The notes under the pieces are model-generated. The model saw nothing but the letters and a program-made list of their open reading frames with translations. It made no database searches and was not told the origin of the DNA. DNA of 64,000 nucleotides from Lindgomyces ingoldianus (Eukaryota > Ascomycota > Dothideomycetes > Pleosporales > Lindgomycetaceae), in assembly GCF_010093535.1 (NCBI RefSeq), contig NW_022985163.1, forward strand, positions 1,336,294 to 1,400,293, written 5' to 3'. A program made the position numbers and the translations under genes. This document shows, piece by piece, positions 10,758 to 23,024 of this stretch (position 1 is its first letter; every line of letters begins with the position of its first letter).

Positions 10758-11749
10758 AATGTCATGGCTTGGCGGATGACTAACCTTGAACCTCTTATTT
10801 GTGACCTCGGCCCACATGTTGCACAAGCGTCCCATCAAGATTTTCTCTACATCCATTGCGGCAAGCAAAATTCCTTCCCCCCCTTTCTAAACCGGTTTCT
10901 CGAAGAATTCTGCCACATCATAGACATTGCACACATGTTTAGTTAAAGGCAAGCCATACGCATCTCTCTACATAAACATTATCTAATCCTTTGCGAGTTT
11001 GCTCTTTCTAATTTCTAGCAAGGAGAATGTTTCCCTCTACTTTCCTAGAACCCCTCATTAAGCCTTTAGAGTTATTATAGGTATAGGAAGGCCTTAAAAA
11101 GCAGATATCCTGCAAACCATAGAATTGAAAGAAAATTGGTCGCGTTATGTTAAAGCGTCTAAACGTATCGTCTCCGGAAATTCTCTTCTCTTTTGATTCT
11201 TTCTAAGCTATTTGCCTATCAGCTGATAGTCTTATTTAATTATAGGAGAGCTTCTAAAGTCAACATCTTGCAAATTAGTAGAAGAAAAGATAGAAATAAG
11301 TGCATGATATAAGCACGTCTAAACGTAGGTCTTCTCTAAGAATTTCTCTAAATTCTAACCTTGCAAACATAATTCCCATCTATCCTGTTCGAAAACTCTA
11401 GTCTGCTGTGAGGGGTACAGACAGGAAGCACGACGCACAGAGAGGGAATGCAGGATTGGGGTAAAGAGAGTGAGTAAACCTTAGCAGTCAGAGGCAGAGG
11501 TACGGAGCCCGAAGAGCCTATATTCACGGTGCTAAACCCTTAGGGTACTCAGGAGTCAGATAACCGTGACACCTGCAGGTCTATACACTTTCTACTACCT
11601 GCTCTCTTCTGAACTCTATCCCACAGATTAGTATTATGCATTAAAAGTGAAGGCACGTCTGTTAAGATTAGTATTCAGAATTATTGTAGACTTCTGTTAT
11701 CTGCTTAAACCAGGCTCTCTCACTCCCTAACCCATTTCGCTACTCTGCA
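10758..11749. other. Intergenic: array junction to prp24 3' end
   Basis: No supported gene. It holds a degenerate direct repeat: about 11063-11165 and 11241-11340 share the order attatagg, catcttgcaaa-like block and gtctaaacgta, some 180 bp apart. Downstream lies the 3' flank of the prp24-like gene. Confidence 0.5.
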
Positions 11750-14700
11750 CTACCTACCCTCATTCTCCCTCTCGGTGCCCCCACGAAGCAACTCTTTGAA
11801 GTCTGCATTGGACTTCGGCGCGGTGGGGGCTGAGGACTTCTCGACCCTGTTACCCACTATCCCGGAGCCCATGCCCCAGCCCAGGCCGCGCCGGCCACGG
11901 CCCCGACCTCGGCCCGCTGCACCCGAACCCGTGCCAGCACCCGCACCTCCACCGCCCCGCTTCCGAACCGAAGCCGGGACGAAGCCAGAGGGACGGTATT
12001 CGCCTTTTGCGCGGGACAGCTGATCCACAGTGCCGACTGCAATCGGACGGCCCGGAGCGATCTCTTTACCGTCGAGTTCGAGACTGGCTTTGCCCATCGC
12101 CTCTTCGGTGTGAAATTCGAGGATAGCGCCGCCGTTTTGCGGTCGAAGGGTGATTTTCTTGACATCGTATGGGTCGACGAGGGCGTGAATCCGGGCATCA
12201 GTGACTGTGTCTGGGATGTTAAGGATGGCGATGGTGCGGGCAGAGACCTTTGTGTGTTGGATGGAAGCTGCAGCTGGGACGAATGGAGACGCGGCGTCAT
12301 CGTTGGTGACAGAAGTCGTGCGAGCTTCGGTGGATGTCGGAGGGATTTCTCCGCCCTTGTTTCCGCGCTGCTCAGTGATGCGGACACCAAGAGTATAACC
12401 CTTGAGCTTCTCGCCGTCGAGCTGAGCGCACGCGAACTCTGCATTATCCTTCGTGTCATAGCAGACGAAGCAGAATCCCTTGTGATTGCCTTTGATGTCC
12501 TTCTTCGGCCATCGAACATACTCAATCTTGTCCGGTCGAGGAAATTTCTTCCTGATACCTTCCTCCAATTCTTGCTCATTGTACTGTGGACTGAGATGAT
12601 TGACGAAAAGAACCCGACCCTCTGCTATCGCAGAAAGGTGTTGCTTGATAGGAGCGGTTGTCGAAATCTTAACCTCGAGGTTCCTGCCATCATGTTCAGT
12701 GCCATGTAGATCTTTCACTGCGGCCTCGGCATCGTCCGTGTTGAGGTACTGAACATAGCAGAAGTTACGATGGGATTTGTACTTTAGAGATGGAAAGCGG
12801 ACGTCTACAACTTCACCATACTTCTCGAATAGCTGGCGCATCCAGGTTTCGTCAGCTTCGGGTGGGTAGTTGTAGACAAAGACAACCGTGTGCTTAGCTT
12901 TGGTGATGGTGATAGTCCGGCCGTCAAAGTCTTTTGCGTTACTTTTGTCGAGAGCATAATCAACGTCTTCCGGTGTCATGAACTCTACTATAGCAGTAAC
13001 GCTGTCGTTTGCCGGTTTTACCACGAGACTACGCACCTCGCCGAATTCTGTAAAAAACCGACGGACCTCAGTATTCGTCGCGTCTTTTGGGACGTTGCGA
13101 GCAATGATCGAGGTGAGGTGGCGTTCTCGGGGTGCGTCATCCAATGCCTGCCGACTCCTCTTTGTTGTCGAGTCCTCAATCTTCTGTTCAGAATCTGGAG
13201 TGTCATCCCGCTTCCTCTTGCTACCACTGGAGGCCTCTCCATTCTGGTTATGTTGAATTGCTTGCTCTGAGGTAGCGGCCTCGACCAACTCTGTCTGCTC
13301 GCGCTGCTGGACCGCGTACTCGGCGACACGGGCTTGGTCAATCGCCATCTGTACTTTTGCGGCAGACTCATGCAGCTCGCAATGGTTTGTGTACATCTCA
13401 AGCAATTTCCGGGGTTGGTCGATCGTCGCGATGCGCTCGAGAGCTCGCTCGAGGACGGCGGTGGCGGGGACTGGAGTCTTTAGTTCTTGGCCCTCATTCG
13501 TTTTGTCACGAACCGCGTGGTTAGACCATAGAACCATTTCCCAGATGTAGTAGCGGTCCCAAAAGTCGTACGAATCCTGGAGGTGGGGAACGAGGGAGTT
13601 CCATATGTGTCGCGCCTCGGTTAAGTTGCCGCGTTGCGTCCAATACTTGATGTGTATCCGTTCGAGGACATACTGCATGTCGCCTTTCCACTCCCTGCCA
13701 AGCTTCTTCGCGCCTATGGACTTGATGAGCTCAAGGGCAGAACGAATGCCAACTTCGGCAATGTCGGCATCATCTTCAGTGGAACTCGGGTTGTCGAAAG
13801 CTTTGCGTCGGAGATAGCCGCACCACTGCACTTGAACCTTATACAGCTCCTTGAGGCCGCCATGCTCTAGAAGCCCAGTATGTGTGGCGCTATGCTTAAC
13901 GCGCTCGATCTCTTCAAAGCTCTTGTGTTCATTTTCAAGGGTGAGTAGTCGCTGCGACCACAGATAGCCGGACCACGGACAGTGCCTCGTCGCCCGCTCG
14001 AGGACATCAAGCAAAGATACGGAACCGTTGTTGTGCTTGATCAAGAATCCAATGTAGTCTTCCCAAAGGCGAGAGGCCACAGGGAAATGAACCACAGCAC
14101 GCTCATAGACGGCGGGGACAAAGTGGAAGCTGAAGGGACCATGCGTCCGTGTCTCCCATTCTAGATATTTGATGAAGGCGTGGGACGCAAGCGTTTCATC
14201 ACCGGATTGCTTCGCCTTTAGAAGATCGAACTCGTATTTGTCGCGGTGGAGATGCTGGGTTTTGACGTTCTTTGTGGTCTGGGTAACGCGCGCCATGATG
14301 TCCATGTAGTTCTGGGAATTATAAGTTGTGTTAAATTGTGAGAAGTTGGAGAATGTTGTATCCCACGTCGCGTGTGGCTGATTGAGTCGCTCGTCGAAGA
14401 TGTTACGGACCCTCCGTGATTTCTCCTCATCAAAGTTGTTTTTGAGATCGTCTTGAAGAACGTCCAGGTAACGGTCCCAGACGAGATGGCTGTCGGCCAT
14501 GTTATACTTGACGAAGTCGGCGCCTCGCATCCAGGTACTCAACAGCAAGTCTGTGGTGAACATCTCCTTTCCTAGCATCTTGTCCTCATCACTCCACTGC
14601 TCAGGTGGATCGGGGTTATGTGAGCAAGCGATCAGATGGGCCACATACTCGCCGTACAAGACCCACAGCTTGACGCTGTACGGTTCGTCTTGGACGGCCT

Positions 14701-15701
14701 TGTTGCACAACTCGATGACGCCTAAACGCTCTTCGGTGTTGCGAGCCAGAGCCTTCTCGTCGCTGATGCGATATTCCCACAACTGCTCTCCAAGCGCGTA
14801 CTTCTTCTCCATATCGTCGTATGCTTCACGGAGGATGGTCAGAAGCTCGTATGTGTACGGGTCTTGGTACGATTCTTGGTCCGGATACATGTGGGCCTGC
14901 AGACCCAGGTGGAGGATAGTGATGAAGCTGACATGACTGTAGTAGTCGAAAGGGTTGGCATTGAGCTGGTCCTGGAGTTTCTCAAGGGCAGCGATGTTGT
15001 CGGCATCAAGGGCCGTGGTTGTGAAGACTCGCGACTTGGTTGAGGCTTCACCCATGGTCATGTCGGGAGTGTGAGGGAGATGAGAGGTGCTGAGGCTGCA
15101 GAGTCAAGTTAGCGGGGGTTTCGCGAAGTCACGAGGGCGCGGGCAACAACGAACCTGCTAATCGGCCGTCCGTAGTGGCTCGGGTCGCGCAGTGAAACCG
15201 ATGGCTGTCTCGCCGTCATTGCGGCCAAGTCTGTCATGTCGTGATCAATACCGAGTTGTCGTGAGGGAAGACAGGGATTTGCAACGAATCAGAGGAAATA
15301 CCTGCAAGTGTTTCCATTCCTTGCGTCGACGGATGACGTTGCATGGGATAGGGAGAAGTCATGTGCGCGCCATGCGGTGAGCCCAGCGGAGGTTGTGAGT
15401 CCATTGACGGCGTGCTGGTTGCACTGTGAATAGCACGGCCGTTTACGAAGTTAGCAAGGCCGGGTGATGCGAGCGCAGATGCAGCGGGGAGCGGTGGGTG
15501 ATATGGAGAGCGCGGATGGTCGCCGTGATACTGTGGGGATGAGGTGATTTGCTGATTGAGGCCGGATGGAGTGCGCGAGGGCAGCTGTCGAATCGGACGT
15601 TGACTAGGCGATTGCAGCGACAGCGACACCTGCGCATTCACAGACGGAGGAGTATCTGTGGGCGACGAGTCCTGCGGCGACAGCAGAGAATTGATATCCA
15701 T
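11750..15701 (-). CDS. prp24: prp24/SART3-like U4/U6 snRNP assembly factor
   Basis: Nuclear splicing factor predicted to anneal U4 and U6 snRNA when spliceosomes are recycled. Three exons give 1273 aa: 15302-15701, 15155-15230 and 11750-15095. The introns are 71 and 59 nt; the second has a clean GCTAAC branch site and TGCAG acceptor. The long third exon has its own ATG at 15061, which would drop 170 residues. I prefer the spliced start because all three exons join in frame and the junction reads through '..ETLADLAAM..'. Domains: low-complexity Ser/Pro N-terminus (1-170), HAT-type helical repeats (about 190-760), four RRMs (about 810-880, 892-970, 985-1070, 1112-1180), a Gly/Arg-rich segment, and a C-terminal Lsm-binding motif 'SNADFKELLR' at the extreme end. 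Four RRMs plus this tail match fungal Prp24. Divergent from uL22m. Confidence 0.9.
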
Positions 15702-16338
15702 GGCGCAGCGGGCGTTCCTAACGCTGCGAGATAATTGTCGATGGGCAGCTTCGCGCGGACGTGTTTAGGGCAGGAAAGTGAAGCGAACGGAAGCTGCGCT
15801 GGAGGGCGGCATGGAAAACGAAACGGAACAAGCGAGTGCGCCAAGGCAGCGGCGCGGTGCGACAGTGAAGAGAGGGGAAAAAAAAAGAGGATGCGGTGGA
15901 GCGCGAGGCGCTGGTGGTGGTGTTGAGTGAAAGACTGGCCAAGTGCACGACATCAAGCTTCTGGGTGGCACATTGCTAATGCACCAGCCGAGCTGCTTGA
16001 ACCAAGCACTCGCCAATCTAATCAGATGCAGAGTCGCAAGCCTATTCACTAACTAGTGAGTGGGCGGAGCTCTTCTATGTAATCATTCTTCATTCCTAAT
16101 CGTAGCGCACTTTCTCGACACGTTTCTGGGGGATTTTCCAGCCAAACTGTAGCGCAAGGGAGTTGATCGCGACTTGCATGGATGAAGGTGATCGTCATCA
16201 TCACGTGCATCAGCCCCATCAGCCCCATGAGAACCCTGTTAGCATTCTCGGGTAGTTCCGAAGCTATCAGAATTTCAATTGAACCTCATACCATCGCGCA
16301 CCCATCAACTCCCTGCCATCGCAGACCCCCAGATCGCC
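15702..16338. promoter_or_regulatory. Divergent promoter region, prp24-like / uL22m
   Basis: 637 bp between the start codons of two divergent housekeeping genes. Open frames on both strands (for example 15735-15926) lack codon or domain support. No TATA box stands out; it holds a short purine run (gaggggaaaaaaaaagagg near 15872). Confidence 0.5.
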
Positions 16339-17673
16339 ATGAGGGTGTGGATACCATCGAGGTCTCTTGGCCAGGCGAGTATGTGCTTGCCTCTCTCAGC
16401 TGATTCCTATGCTTGTGGCTAGTGCTAACGATTACCTTCCGCAGATATCGCCGCCCTGTCAAGATCCTCAGCACCCCTCATATCCTCGCGATGCTTCCAG
16501 TCCACACCCCGCGCGCCAGTCCCACCGTATCTCCAGAAAGCCTATCCCAATGCCTATCCCAAAGGAAATGGTAAACTGTATATCAATGGCAACCGCAAAG
16601 TCTATTTCAAGAGAAACCGCAAAGCCAGTCCCAAAGGGATCCCCACACACGCTTCCAAAGCCAACCCCAAAGACTCCTCCGAAGACACCCCCGCCAACCT
16701 CACCATCGCCGACGACCTCCCGTACGCCGCCCTGGAAAAGCGCAATGCCTCCAAAGATCACCTCCAACGCCCCGAACTCCCCAAAGTCACCCTGCCCAAA
16801 AATAGTATTTTTGCCGACATCTCCCGCGAACTGACGCCAGAAGAACTCGAAGCCCAAGCGGAAGCTGCACGGGCCTGGGAACTCTCGCAGGCAAAACTGG
16901 ACCCCGCACCGCGCTCTCGACGGCGCTGGGAACGCAAGATCGTGATTCGGTCTTTACGGCGGAGGGGCAGGATAACAGATGAGATTAAGAAGTTACGGAC
17001 GGAGAGGCAGTTGTTGTATAAGAGCCCGTTTTTGCCGACGAGTGTGAAGAAATTGACGAAACTCATGCGGCAGATTCAAGGAATGACGGTTGAAGAGGCG
17101 TTGGTGCAGTTGCGGTTTTCGAAGAAAAAAGTCGCGGTGGATGTGACGAAGGGGCTGCAGAGTGCAAGGAATGAGGCGGTTGTGGCGAGGGGAATGGGGC
17201 TTTTGGAGCAGCCGGACCAGGCTGAGAAGGGGGCGGGGAAAGCAAAAGGATTGAAGGGGGATTTTACGTGGGATGATATTGCTACTGAAGCCCGTAAGAA
17301 GAGAGAAGGCACAACCATCGAGCTGAAAGGCGGGAAAACGAAAGTCGTCAAGAATCCCACGGATATTTACATTGATCAAGCGTGGGTTGGCAAGGGGGAA
17401 GAGCAGAAGAGTCCAGAGTATAGGGCTAGAGGGAGGGTGAACCTCCTTACTCATCGTTCGACAAGTAAGTCTTCCACATATTCTCACACATGCCTCTCAT
17501 TCACCAGTTCTCCACATTAACAAACTCATGTAGGTTTCTCCGTCCTCCTAAAAGAAGAAAAGACCCGAATGCGCATCTCCGATGAAATCAAGAAGAAGCG
17601 TGATAATCGCAAACTCTGGGTCCCGCTACCCGACCGAGCTGTTACCTCGCAACGGCAATATTGTCTCTGGTAA
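16339..17673 (+). CDS. mrpl22: Mitochondrial large-subunit ribosomal protein uL22m
   Basis: Component of the 54S mitoribosomal subunit, lining the exit tunnel. Three exons give 399 aa: 16339-16378, 16445-17464, 17534-17673. Introns of 66 nt (GTATGT donor, GCTAAC branch, CCGCAG) and 69 nt (GTAAGT donor, TGTAG). The first exon gives a basic Ser/Arg-rich presequence (MRVWIPSRSLGQA..., continuing LSRSSAPLISSRCFQ), typical for import into mitochondria. The uL22 core starts near residue 205 ('KSPFLPTSVKKL', 'MTVEEALVQLRFS') and includes 'IYIDQAWVGKG', 'RARGRVNLL' and, after the last intron, 'SVLLKEEKTR'. The long linker between presequence and core is usual in fungal homologues. The 5'-most ATG at 16182 is out of frame with this model. 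Confidence 0.92.
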
Positions 17674-17957
17674 TACATCTGTACTTTACCTTCTGTACAG
17701 ACGAGGTGGGAGTGTGAATGTAAAGTTTGTAGAATACGGCAGGAGAAAGCCTCGTACGGGCTTGTACAATATCATATCATGCGAATTGAAAATGTGTTCG
17801 ACTGCAAATGTAAACATGAACATCCCATCATCCAAAGCATCTTATGCTTCATCCGGGTATCTCTTTCTAATCCAAAAATCGCTCCAACTTTTCCCTTCCT
17901 GGCCAAACGCCAACGCTATGCATCAAAAATCCCAGCCTGAACCAAACTTCCTCCTCC

Positions 17958-19663
17958 TTAGTCAGCATCCTCGGCAGCCCCTCCTTCGGCCCCAGCAACG
18001 AGCAAATCGCACATTCCCAACACACTCCAGGCCGTCTGACTTGCCTCAACCATTACCTTCACTCTCTCCATCAGCATCACAAACAATGCATCAATCTCCT
18101 CACTGCGTCCTAACTGATCAGCATAGAGATCAAGCACGACAAGCGCAACATCAGTCGTCAGCCTAGTGATCCTGGAATCAGAGATAGCTTTGATAAGCCA
18201 GCGGAGAATAGGCTGGAGGGTGATTTCATCGCGGCTGGAGAGTGCAGCGCGCAGAGCGGAGCGGTGCCGGAGAGCGGTTAGCAAGGTTATGGTTTGTTGG
18301 CGGGAGTTGCCATCCTAGCTGTCGTTAGCCTGAATACCCTTGTAATGTCACAGAAATGAGAGAGAGGGGAGGATACTTTTGATTCGAGAACTAGATCTAA
18401 TGCCTTTGCATACTGTCCCCACCGCAACGCATGTCCCCATGGAAGATTGTTGTTTACTCTCCCTCGGGCGTTGCCTTCGATAACGATGTCTGCGCCTTCG
18501 CCCGTGAAGTCTTTCCCGCGAACTCGCTTCTCCCAGCCTTTCCCGCGTTTCCGTTTCTTGGCGTTGTCGTATTCGTCGATCTTGCCTTCGATGAGGGCTT
18601 TCATTTCCTTTTCTCGTTCTCGGGCTTGGATCTTTTGTTGGCCAGATAAGCGAGTTCGGATGGATAGAGAGCCAGATTGCATGCCGACGGCGATATGCTT
18701 ATCTTCTCTTTGGGCACCGGAGGGGATTACGGAAAGGGCGAGAATGGGACTCGGGTATTTTAGGCCAGCGACGACGTTCCATCCGGTGGTTTCGAAGACC
18801 TTGACATGGCCGTCTAGGGCTCCGCTGAGCAGTCTTTCTCCGCTGCTAGCGAGAGCGAGACTTGTGACGGTCTTCTGGTGGTTCCGTAGGAGGTGGATGG
18901 GTTTTGCGGCGACGATGTCGAGGACAGAGATTTGGTTATCGGCTGCCGCTATGACTGCTGTGCCAGATGGCATGGGCAGTACAGATTCTACAGCGGCGGC
19001 ATGCTTGAAGCACATTACGGCTTTCTCACCAGCTCTTGAATCCCACAATCGCACAGTCTGATCGTAACTCCCGGAAACCAACAGCCCACTATGCACCGGC
19101 ATAAACGCCCCACATCGCACATAATCCTGGTGGCCATTGAAAGCTTGCGTGCTCTTATCACTCGGCAAATCCCACAACCGCACCGTGCGATCATCCGAAC
19201 AACTCATTAGCTCCGTCAGCGCAGTCGGATGCCATTGAGTCACCCAAACAGGCTGCTTGTGTTCATTCCATGTCTTCAAAATCGCCCGCGAGTTCACGTC
19301 AAACGCCTGTATTGCTCCACTGTCTCCCCCGGCAACCACGATCCTGCCATCTCGGCGGATGTTCCCGCTGTGTGCGATGTCGTCGACATTGAAACGTGAG
19401 ATTGTTTTTACGACTTTGCGGGTCCGCGTACTGAGGAGTTGGATGCGGGAGCCGGAGGTTACGGCAAAGAGGTCGGAGGAGGAAATGGTAAGGCTGCTGG
19501 GTGGTGGAGGAGGGAAGGATATGTGGGTTATGGGGGAGGAGTGCGAGGAAGGGTCGAGGAGGAGGGGAGTGCCAAAGGATTGCCAGTATTGTTGCTCTGC
19601 ACTTATGGTGGAAGGACCTTTTGGTAGCTTTATGGGCTGCAGAGGTTGCACTTCTGCCGCCAT
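17958..19663 (-). CDS. utp15: UTP15, U3 snoRNP-associated WD40 protein
   Basis: Subunit of the nucleolar t-UTP (UtpA) complex, needed for pre-18S rRNA transcription and early processing. Two exons give 547 aa: 18377-19663 and 17958-18314, with a 62-nt intron (GTATCC donor, GCTAAC branch, GCTAG acceptor) splicing '..LVLESK' to 'DGNSRQQT..'. The WD40 propeller covers about residues 45-330, with WD-type ends such as 'DDRTVRLWD' and 'YDQTVRLWD'. A Lys-rich linker follows, and the UTP15 C-terminal helical domain runs from about residue 400 to the end. I start at 19663 (MAAEVQPLQPIKLPKG, matching the family's usual beginning) and not the upstream in-frame ATG at 19792, which adds 43 unconserved residues. 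Unspliced, the protein would lose its C-terminal domain. Confidence 0.93.
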
Positions 19664-20004
19664 TGTGATGGTGGGGGGTTGAATGGGAGCGAGAGTACTT
19701 ATCGTGGACTTCAGCTTGGACTTGGTGTTGAAACTTTTTGGTGTGGTGCCGAAGTTCGGCCGAAGATGCGGTCCGAGCGTTGGCCCTAGCATCGGCTAGC
19801 CTTCAATTGGCGGTCTGTGTGGCTCGTGCTTCCTAGTGGCTGTGCTATCGTGACCACCTCAATCGTCTTTTCGCCGCCTACTTCATCTTTCAGCCTTCAG
19901 CCTTGTCGCAGCAACTAAATATAAGCGCCAACCCTCACTGATGCATTCCCTGTCGTTCTGTCACTACTTCGGGTCACCTGTTTTCTCTCCGCGTATTTTG
20001 GAGT
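19664..20004. promoter_or_regulatory. Divergent promoter, utp15 / homeodomain TF 1
   Basis: 341 bp between two divergent start codons. A TATA-like AAATATAAG at about 19917 lies 88 bp upstream of the homeodomain gene. The rest shows nothing recognisable. Confidence 0.5.
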
Positions 20005-22710
20005 ATGGCGACCACGGTTGAACAATCCCAAAGGCTTGACGACTTGCATTCGCAATGGAGCGATTTTCAGATTCTGTTCGATCCTAATTTGCCCGATCTC
20101 CCATTGGAGAGTCAATGGTTTGATGCTTCGGTGTTCCAGCCTGACTTTACCGGCGGATTTCAAACTGTACAGAACATGGACGGGATATTACATGATGGCA
20201 TTTTTGATCCTCATATTTCCGGAAACGCCCTTCCTGAAGCTGTGACCATGGAAGATAACTCCATGGATGTGCACCTAAGTGGTGGACTCGATGCTGGGCA
20301 AGTAACCGAACCCACGTCGCTCGCTTGGACGGGATCCAACGTGGTCATATCCACAACATTGGAGCAGGCCAATAACCAGGCAGAATCAAGTGCAACAGCG
20401 CAGAAACGACGGGCCCCCCAACCGCGAATCCCAGAACATACGAGAAAGATACTGGAGACATATTACTCCCAAAACACCTACCCGGCTGCTTGGGAAGTCG
20501 AGTTGATTGCGCGGGAGACAGAGCTGGAAGTTAAAAGAGTTCGCAATTGGTTCAGCAATGCTCGCGCACGGAGACCAGTGGAAGGTAAGGCCCGTCTCGA
20601 GGCACAGAATATGAAGTTTTTTATTGACAACCTTGAAGTGGAAGACGAACATATCCATCCTAAGAGTGATCAAATTAGCCACCAGCTTCGCGCCCCACTG
20701 TCGAAAGAGAGTCTTGAAAAGCTAGAGCAGCAACCACACCCAGAGCAGCAGCGGCCTATCGAAAAATGGGTAAATTCTTCCTTACGGTCAGAGCCAGCTT
20801 CAGTCGCTGCCATAGAGTCAGCAGTCGAGAGAAGAAGGCTTACGTCCCCACCACTCTCTCTCTTGAACCCCCCGCGCGGGAAGGCTTCCCGAAAGCGAAG
20901 CGCCTCAAACATAAGTAGACCAGCTTCTGTGGTGTCCGCGAGGAATTCGTCTGCAGGCTCTGCCAAGACACGGCGTACAAGCTACACAACATCTTCAAAG
21001 GGAAGTCATACCTCCTCATACAGTCGGGGTTCGCGACGGGGTCGGAAACGTTTTTCATTATTACCAGCAGGCCACAATGCGAAGTTGCTCAACAAGAAGC
21101 AGGAAGCCGTATCTGGAAATTTTGTGTGTTTGGAACCAAAGTCCAGGGATCGCAAGCAGTCTTACTTCTGTACTTTCTGTTTTCAACGCTTCAAGAATCA
21201 TTACGAGTGGGCACGCCATGAAGAGTCAGTTCACGTCCCCCAAGAGACCTGGGTCTGTTGTTCCAAAGGATTCTGGTACCAGAACTGCAGCTTTGGCGGG
21301 GCTCATCTCCCTGGTGGTTCTGCCTATTACCGTGATAATGATTGCCATAAGGAACGAGCCTGTCGCAGCAAACCAGAGGAATCGCGAACTTTTTATCGAC
21401 GAGATCAATTCATTCGACATATCCACGATGTCCATTATGCTAAGCGGAAGCATCCTGATCCTCTCCTTGGTTGCTCCAAAGGTTCCACATCTGGCTGTGC
21501 TGCTTTAGTAAAGCAATGGCGACGCGCCGCTCCTCCGCTACATGAACACGATCCCGCCTTACACTGTGGCTTCTGTGGCGTATGGTTTCTGGATTGGGAG
21601 CAACGTCGTTCTCACGTATCCGGTCATTTCAAAGAAGGGAATAAAGATGTCTCTACCTGGTGGCCCGGCCGCTTGCCGCAGCAGCTAAGCCTTGTTTCTA
21701 TTCCCCAACATTCGAAATTCAAGCGATGTCGCTATTGCCGCCAGATATTTCACTCGTCCTTAGATCACTCCCACACCAAATGTGAAATATGGTCATGCCG
21801 ATTCCTTGGAAGTATTGAAAGTCTCGCATCTGAGTGCGGTTTCCGACCTGATATCCCTCAGCAGAACCTTCAGTCGCACATTGCGCAATTCTTCCTAGGC
21901 CAAAAGGAGTTCTTCCTCACCCCAAAACGTTATCGAAGCTACCGTGAATGCAACCAAGATTTTTTCCAGTCGGCTCTAGACTTTTGCTGGCATCTGCGGG
22001 ATTTCCATGGCGCTGTGAATGTATCGGTTCTCGAAAATTACGATATTTTAGAGGAGAACTTTTCAAGAACATGGGTCCCTGTATTTGAACCGGTAGAAGA
22101 CGGTCCGGGCGTGGATGCGCCCGATAAGTTGGCAGGACGACTTCAAAACCCTACCTCTGCGCCTACATCACGTCACTTCTCAGCACACTCGGCTGTAAAT
22201 GCAGTCCCGGAAGTTAATTCACGTCGTCTTACACAAAGCTTGTCTCTTTCGATTCCGAAGCAGACTAGTTCCACTAAAGTCAACCAAGTTCGCCGTGAAA
22301 ACATGCATACAAATCTAGCTCCTACTTCCGAGCGCACAACGCGCTTACATACACACACACCTTCTTCACACTCCACGACTCTCACGGGTCGCTCTAGTGA
22401 CCCCTCTATGGTCATAAGCGATCTAGGCGGCAGGGGGCCGGAACTTAGATTATTCGAGAGGCTCAAGTGTTATCCACCACGTTTTTTCCATACTATTTTC
22501 TCTCCTTTACCGGGACTGTATTACTTGAAGGGCAGTAAGACATCTTCCGAGCTAGATGCGGATAGACTTGGATTGGTAGAGCTCTCAAATAGTTACATTG
22601 GATCTCTCGTGATGACGTCGACTCTGGTGGGCATGGCTGGGTCGGGGTGGGCGCCGTCTATGGAGAGAGATGATGAGACGGGGCTGATTGAATTTGCGAT
22701 GGAGGACTAA
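20005..22710 (+). CDS. Homeodomain + C2H2 zinc-finger transcription factor (paralogue 1)
   Basis: Predicted nuclear DNA-binding regulator, 901 aa, single exon. A 60-residue non-TALE homeodomain lies at about 133-192; its recognition helix reads 'VRNWFSNARAR', with W48, F49, N51 and R53 all present. Two canonical C2H2 fingers follow: 'CTFC...HEESVH' near 388-412 and 'CGFC...HVSGH' near 518-540, with further Cys/His-rich segments between and after them. The middle is Ser/Arg-rich. The C-terminus ends in a conserved block ('IGSLVMTSTLVGMAG...GLIEFAMED') shared with the next gene. Homeobox-C2H2 fusions form a known fungal family whose targets are mostly unknown, so I give no specific role. ATG at 20005 is the first in frame after the divergent promoter. 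Confidence 0.88.
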   Translation: MATTVEQSQRLDDLHSQWSDFQILFDPNLPDLPLESQWFDASVFQPDFTGGFQTVQNMDGILHDGIFDPHISGNALPEAVTMEDNSMDVHLSGGLDAGQVTEPTSLAWTGSNVVISTTLEQANNQAESSATAQKRRAPQPRIPEHTRKILETYYSQNTYPAAWEVELIARETELEVKRVRNWFSNARARRPVEGKARLEAQNMKFFIDNLEVEDEHIHPKSDQISHQLRAPLSKESLEKLEQQPHPEQQRPIEKWVNSSLRSEPASVAAIESAVERRRLTSPPLSLLNPPRGKASRKRSASNISRPASVVSARNSSAGSAKTRRTSYTTSSKGSHTSSYSRGSRRGRKRFSLLPAGHNAKLLNKKQEAVSGNFVCLEPKSRDRKQSYFCTFCFQRFKNHYEWARHEESVHVPQETWVCCSKGFWYQNCSFGGAHLPGGSAYYRDNDCHKERACRSKPEESRTFYRRDQFIRHIHDVHYAKRKHPDPLLGCSKGSTSGCAALVKQWRRAAPPLHEHDPALHCGFCGVWFLDWEQRRSHVSGHFKEGNKDVSTWWPGRLPQQLSLVSIPQHSKFKRCRYCRQIFHSSLDHSHTKCEIWSCRFLGSIESLASECGFRPDIPQQNLQSHIAQFFLGQKEFFLTPKRYRSYRECNQDFFQSALDFCWHLRDFHGAVNVSVLENYDILEENFSRTWVPVFEPVEDGPGVDAPDKLAGRLQNPTSAPTSRHFSAHSAVNAVPEVNSRRLTQSLSLSIPKQTSSTKVNQVRRENMHTNLAPTSERTTRLHTHTPSSHSTTLTGRSSDPSMVISDLGGRGPELRLFERLKCYPPRFFHTIFSPLPGLYYLKGSKTSSELDADRLGLVELSNSYIGSLVMTSTLVGMAGSGWAPSMERDDETGLIEFAMED

Positions 22711-23024
22711 ACACTGAATGTCGTTAAATTCGTCCACTTCCTTGAACTGCCCTGAAAAGTGGATGGTTCACTCTTTAGCAATCAGAAGACTAGCACTAAC
22801 CACTTTAGGTAAAGCTTATTGTCGCCTTGTTGCCTGATAATGTTTCACGCCTTCTTCATCATATCGTCCTCAGCCTCACTATTTTCCAGCAAATGTACAA
22901 AGCAACCCTCCCTTCCTCGTTCATGTCGCTTGCTTACAATTCCCTCCACTACTCCCTTTCTAGATGGACCGAGCGCTCAACTCCGCATAACATCAATCCA
23001 GGATAGCCGTAAATAGTAAACATC
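22711..23024. promoter_or_regulatory. Spacer between the two homeodomain/C2H2 genes
   Basis: 314 bp holding the terminator of paralogue 1 and the promoter of paralogue 2. No strong motif seen; the genes lie in the same direction. Confidence 0.4.

Noticed and set aside
10596..10946. Overlapping 90-113 aa frames on both strands at the array edge
   Set aside because: They appear only because this unmutated segment has fewer stops; the same positions in other array copies are not coding.
11775..15051. Many open frames overlapping the prp24-like gene in other frames
   Set aside because: The minus frame from 15061 has HAT repeats, four RRMs and the Lsm-binding tail. The others are shadows without domains.
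19664..19792. 43-residue N-terminal extension of UTP15 from the ATG at 19792
   Set aside because: It is unconserved and basic/low-complexity, and the usual family start follows directly at 19663.
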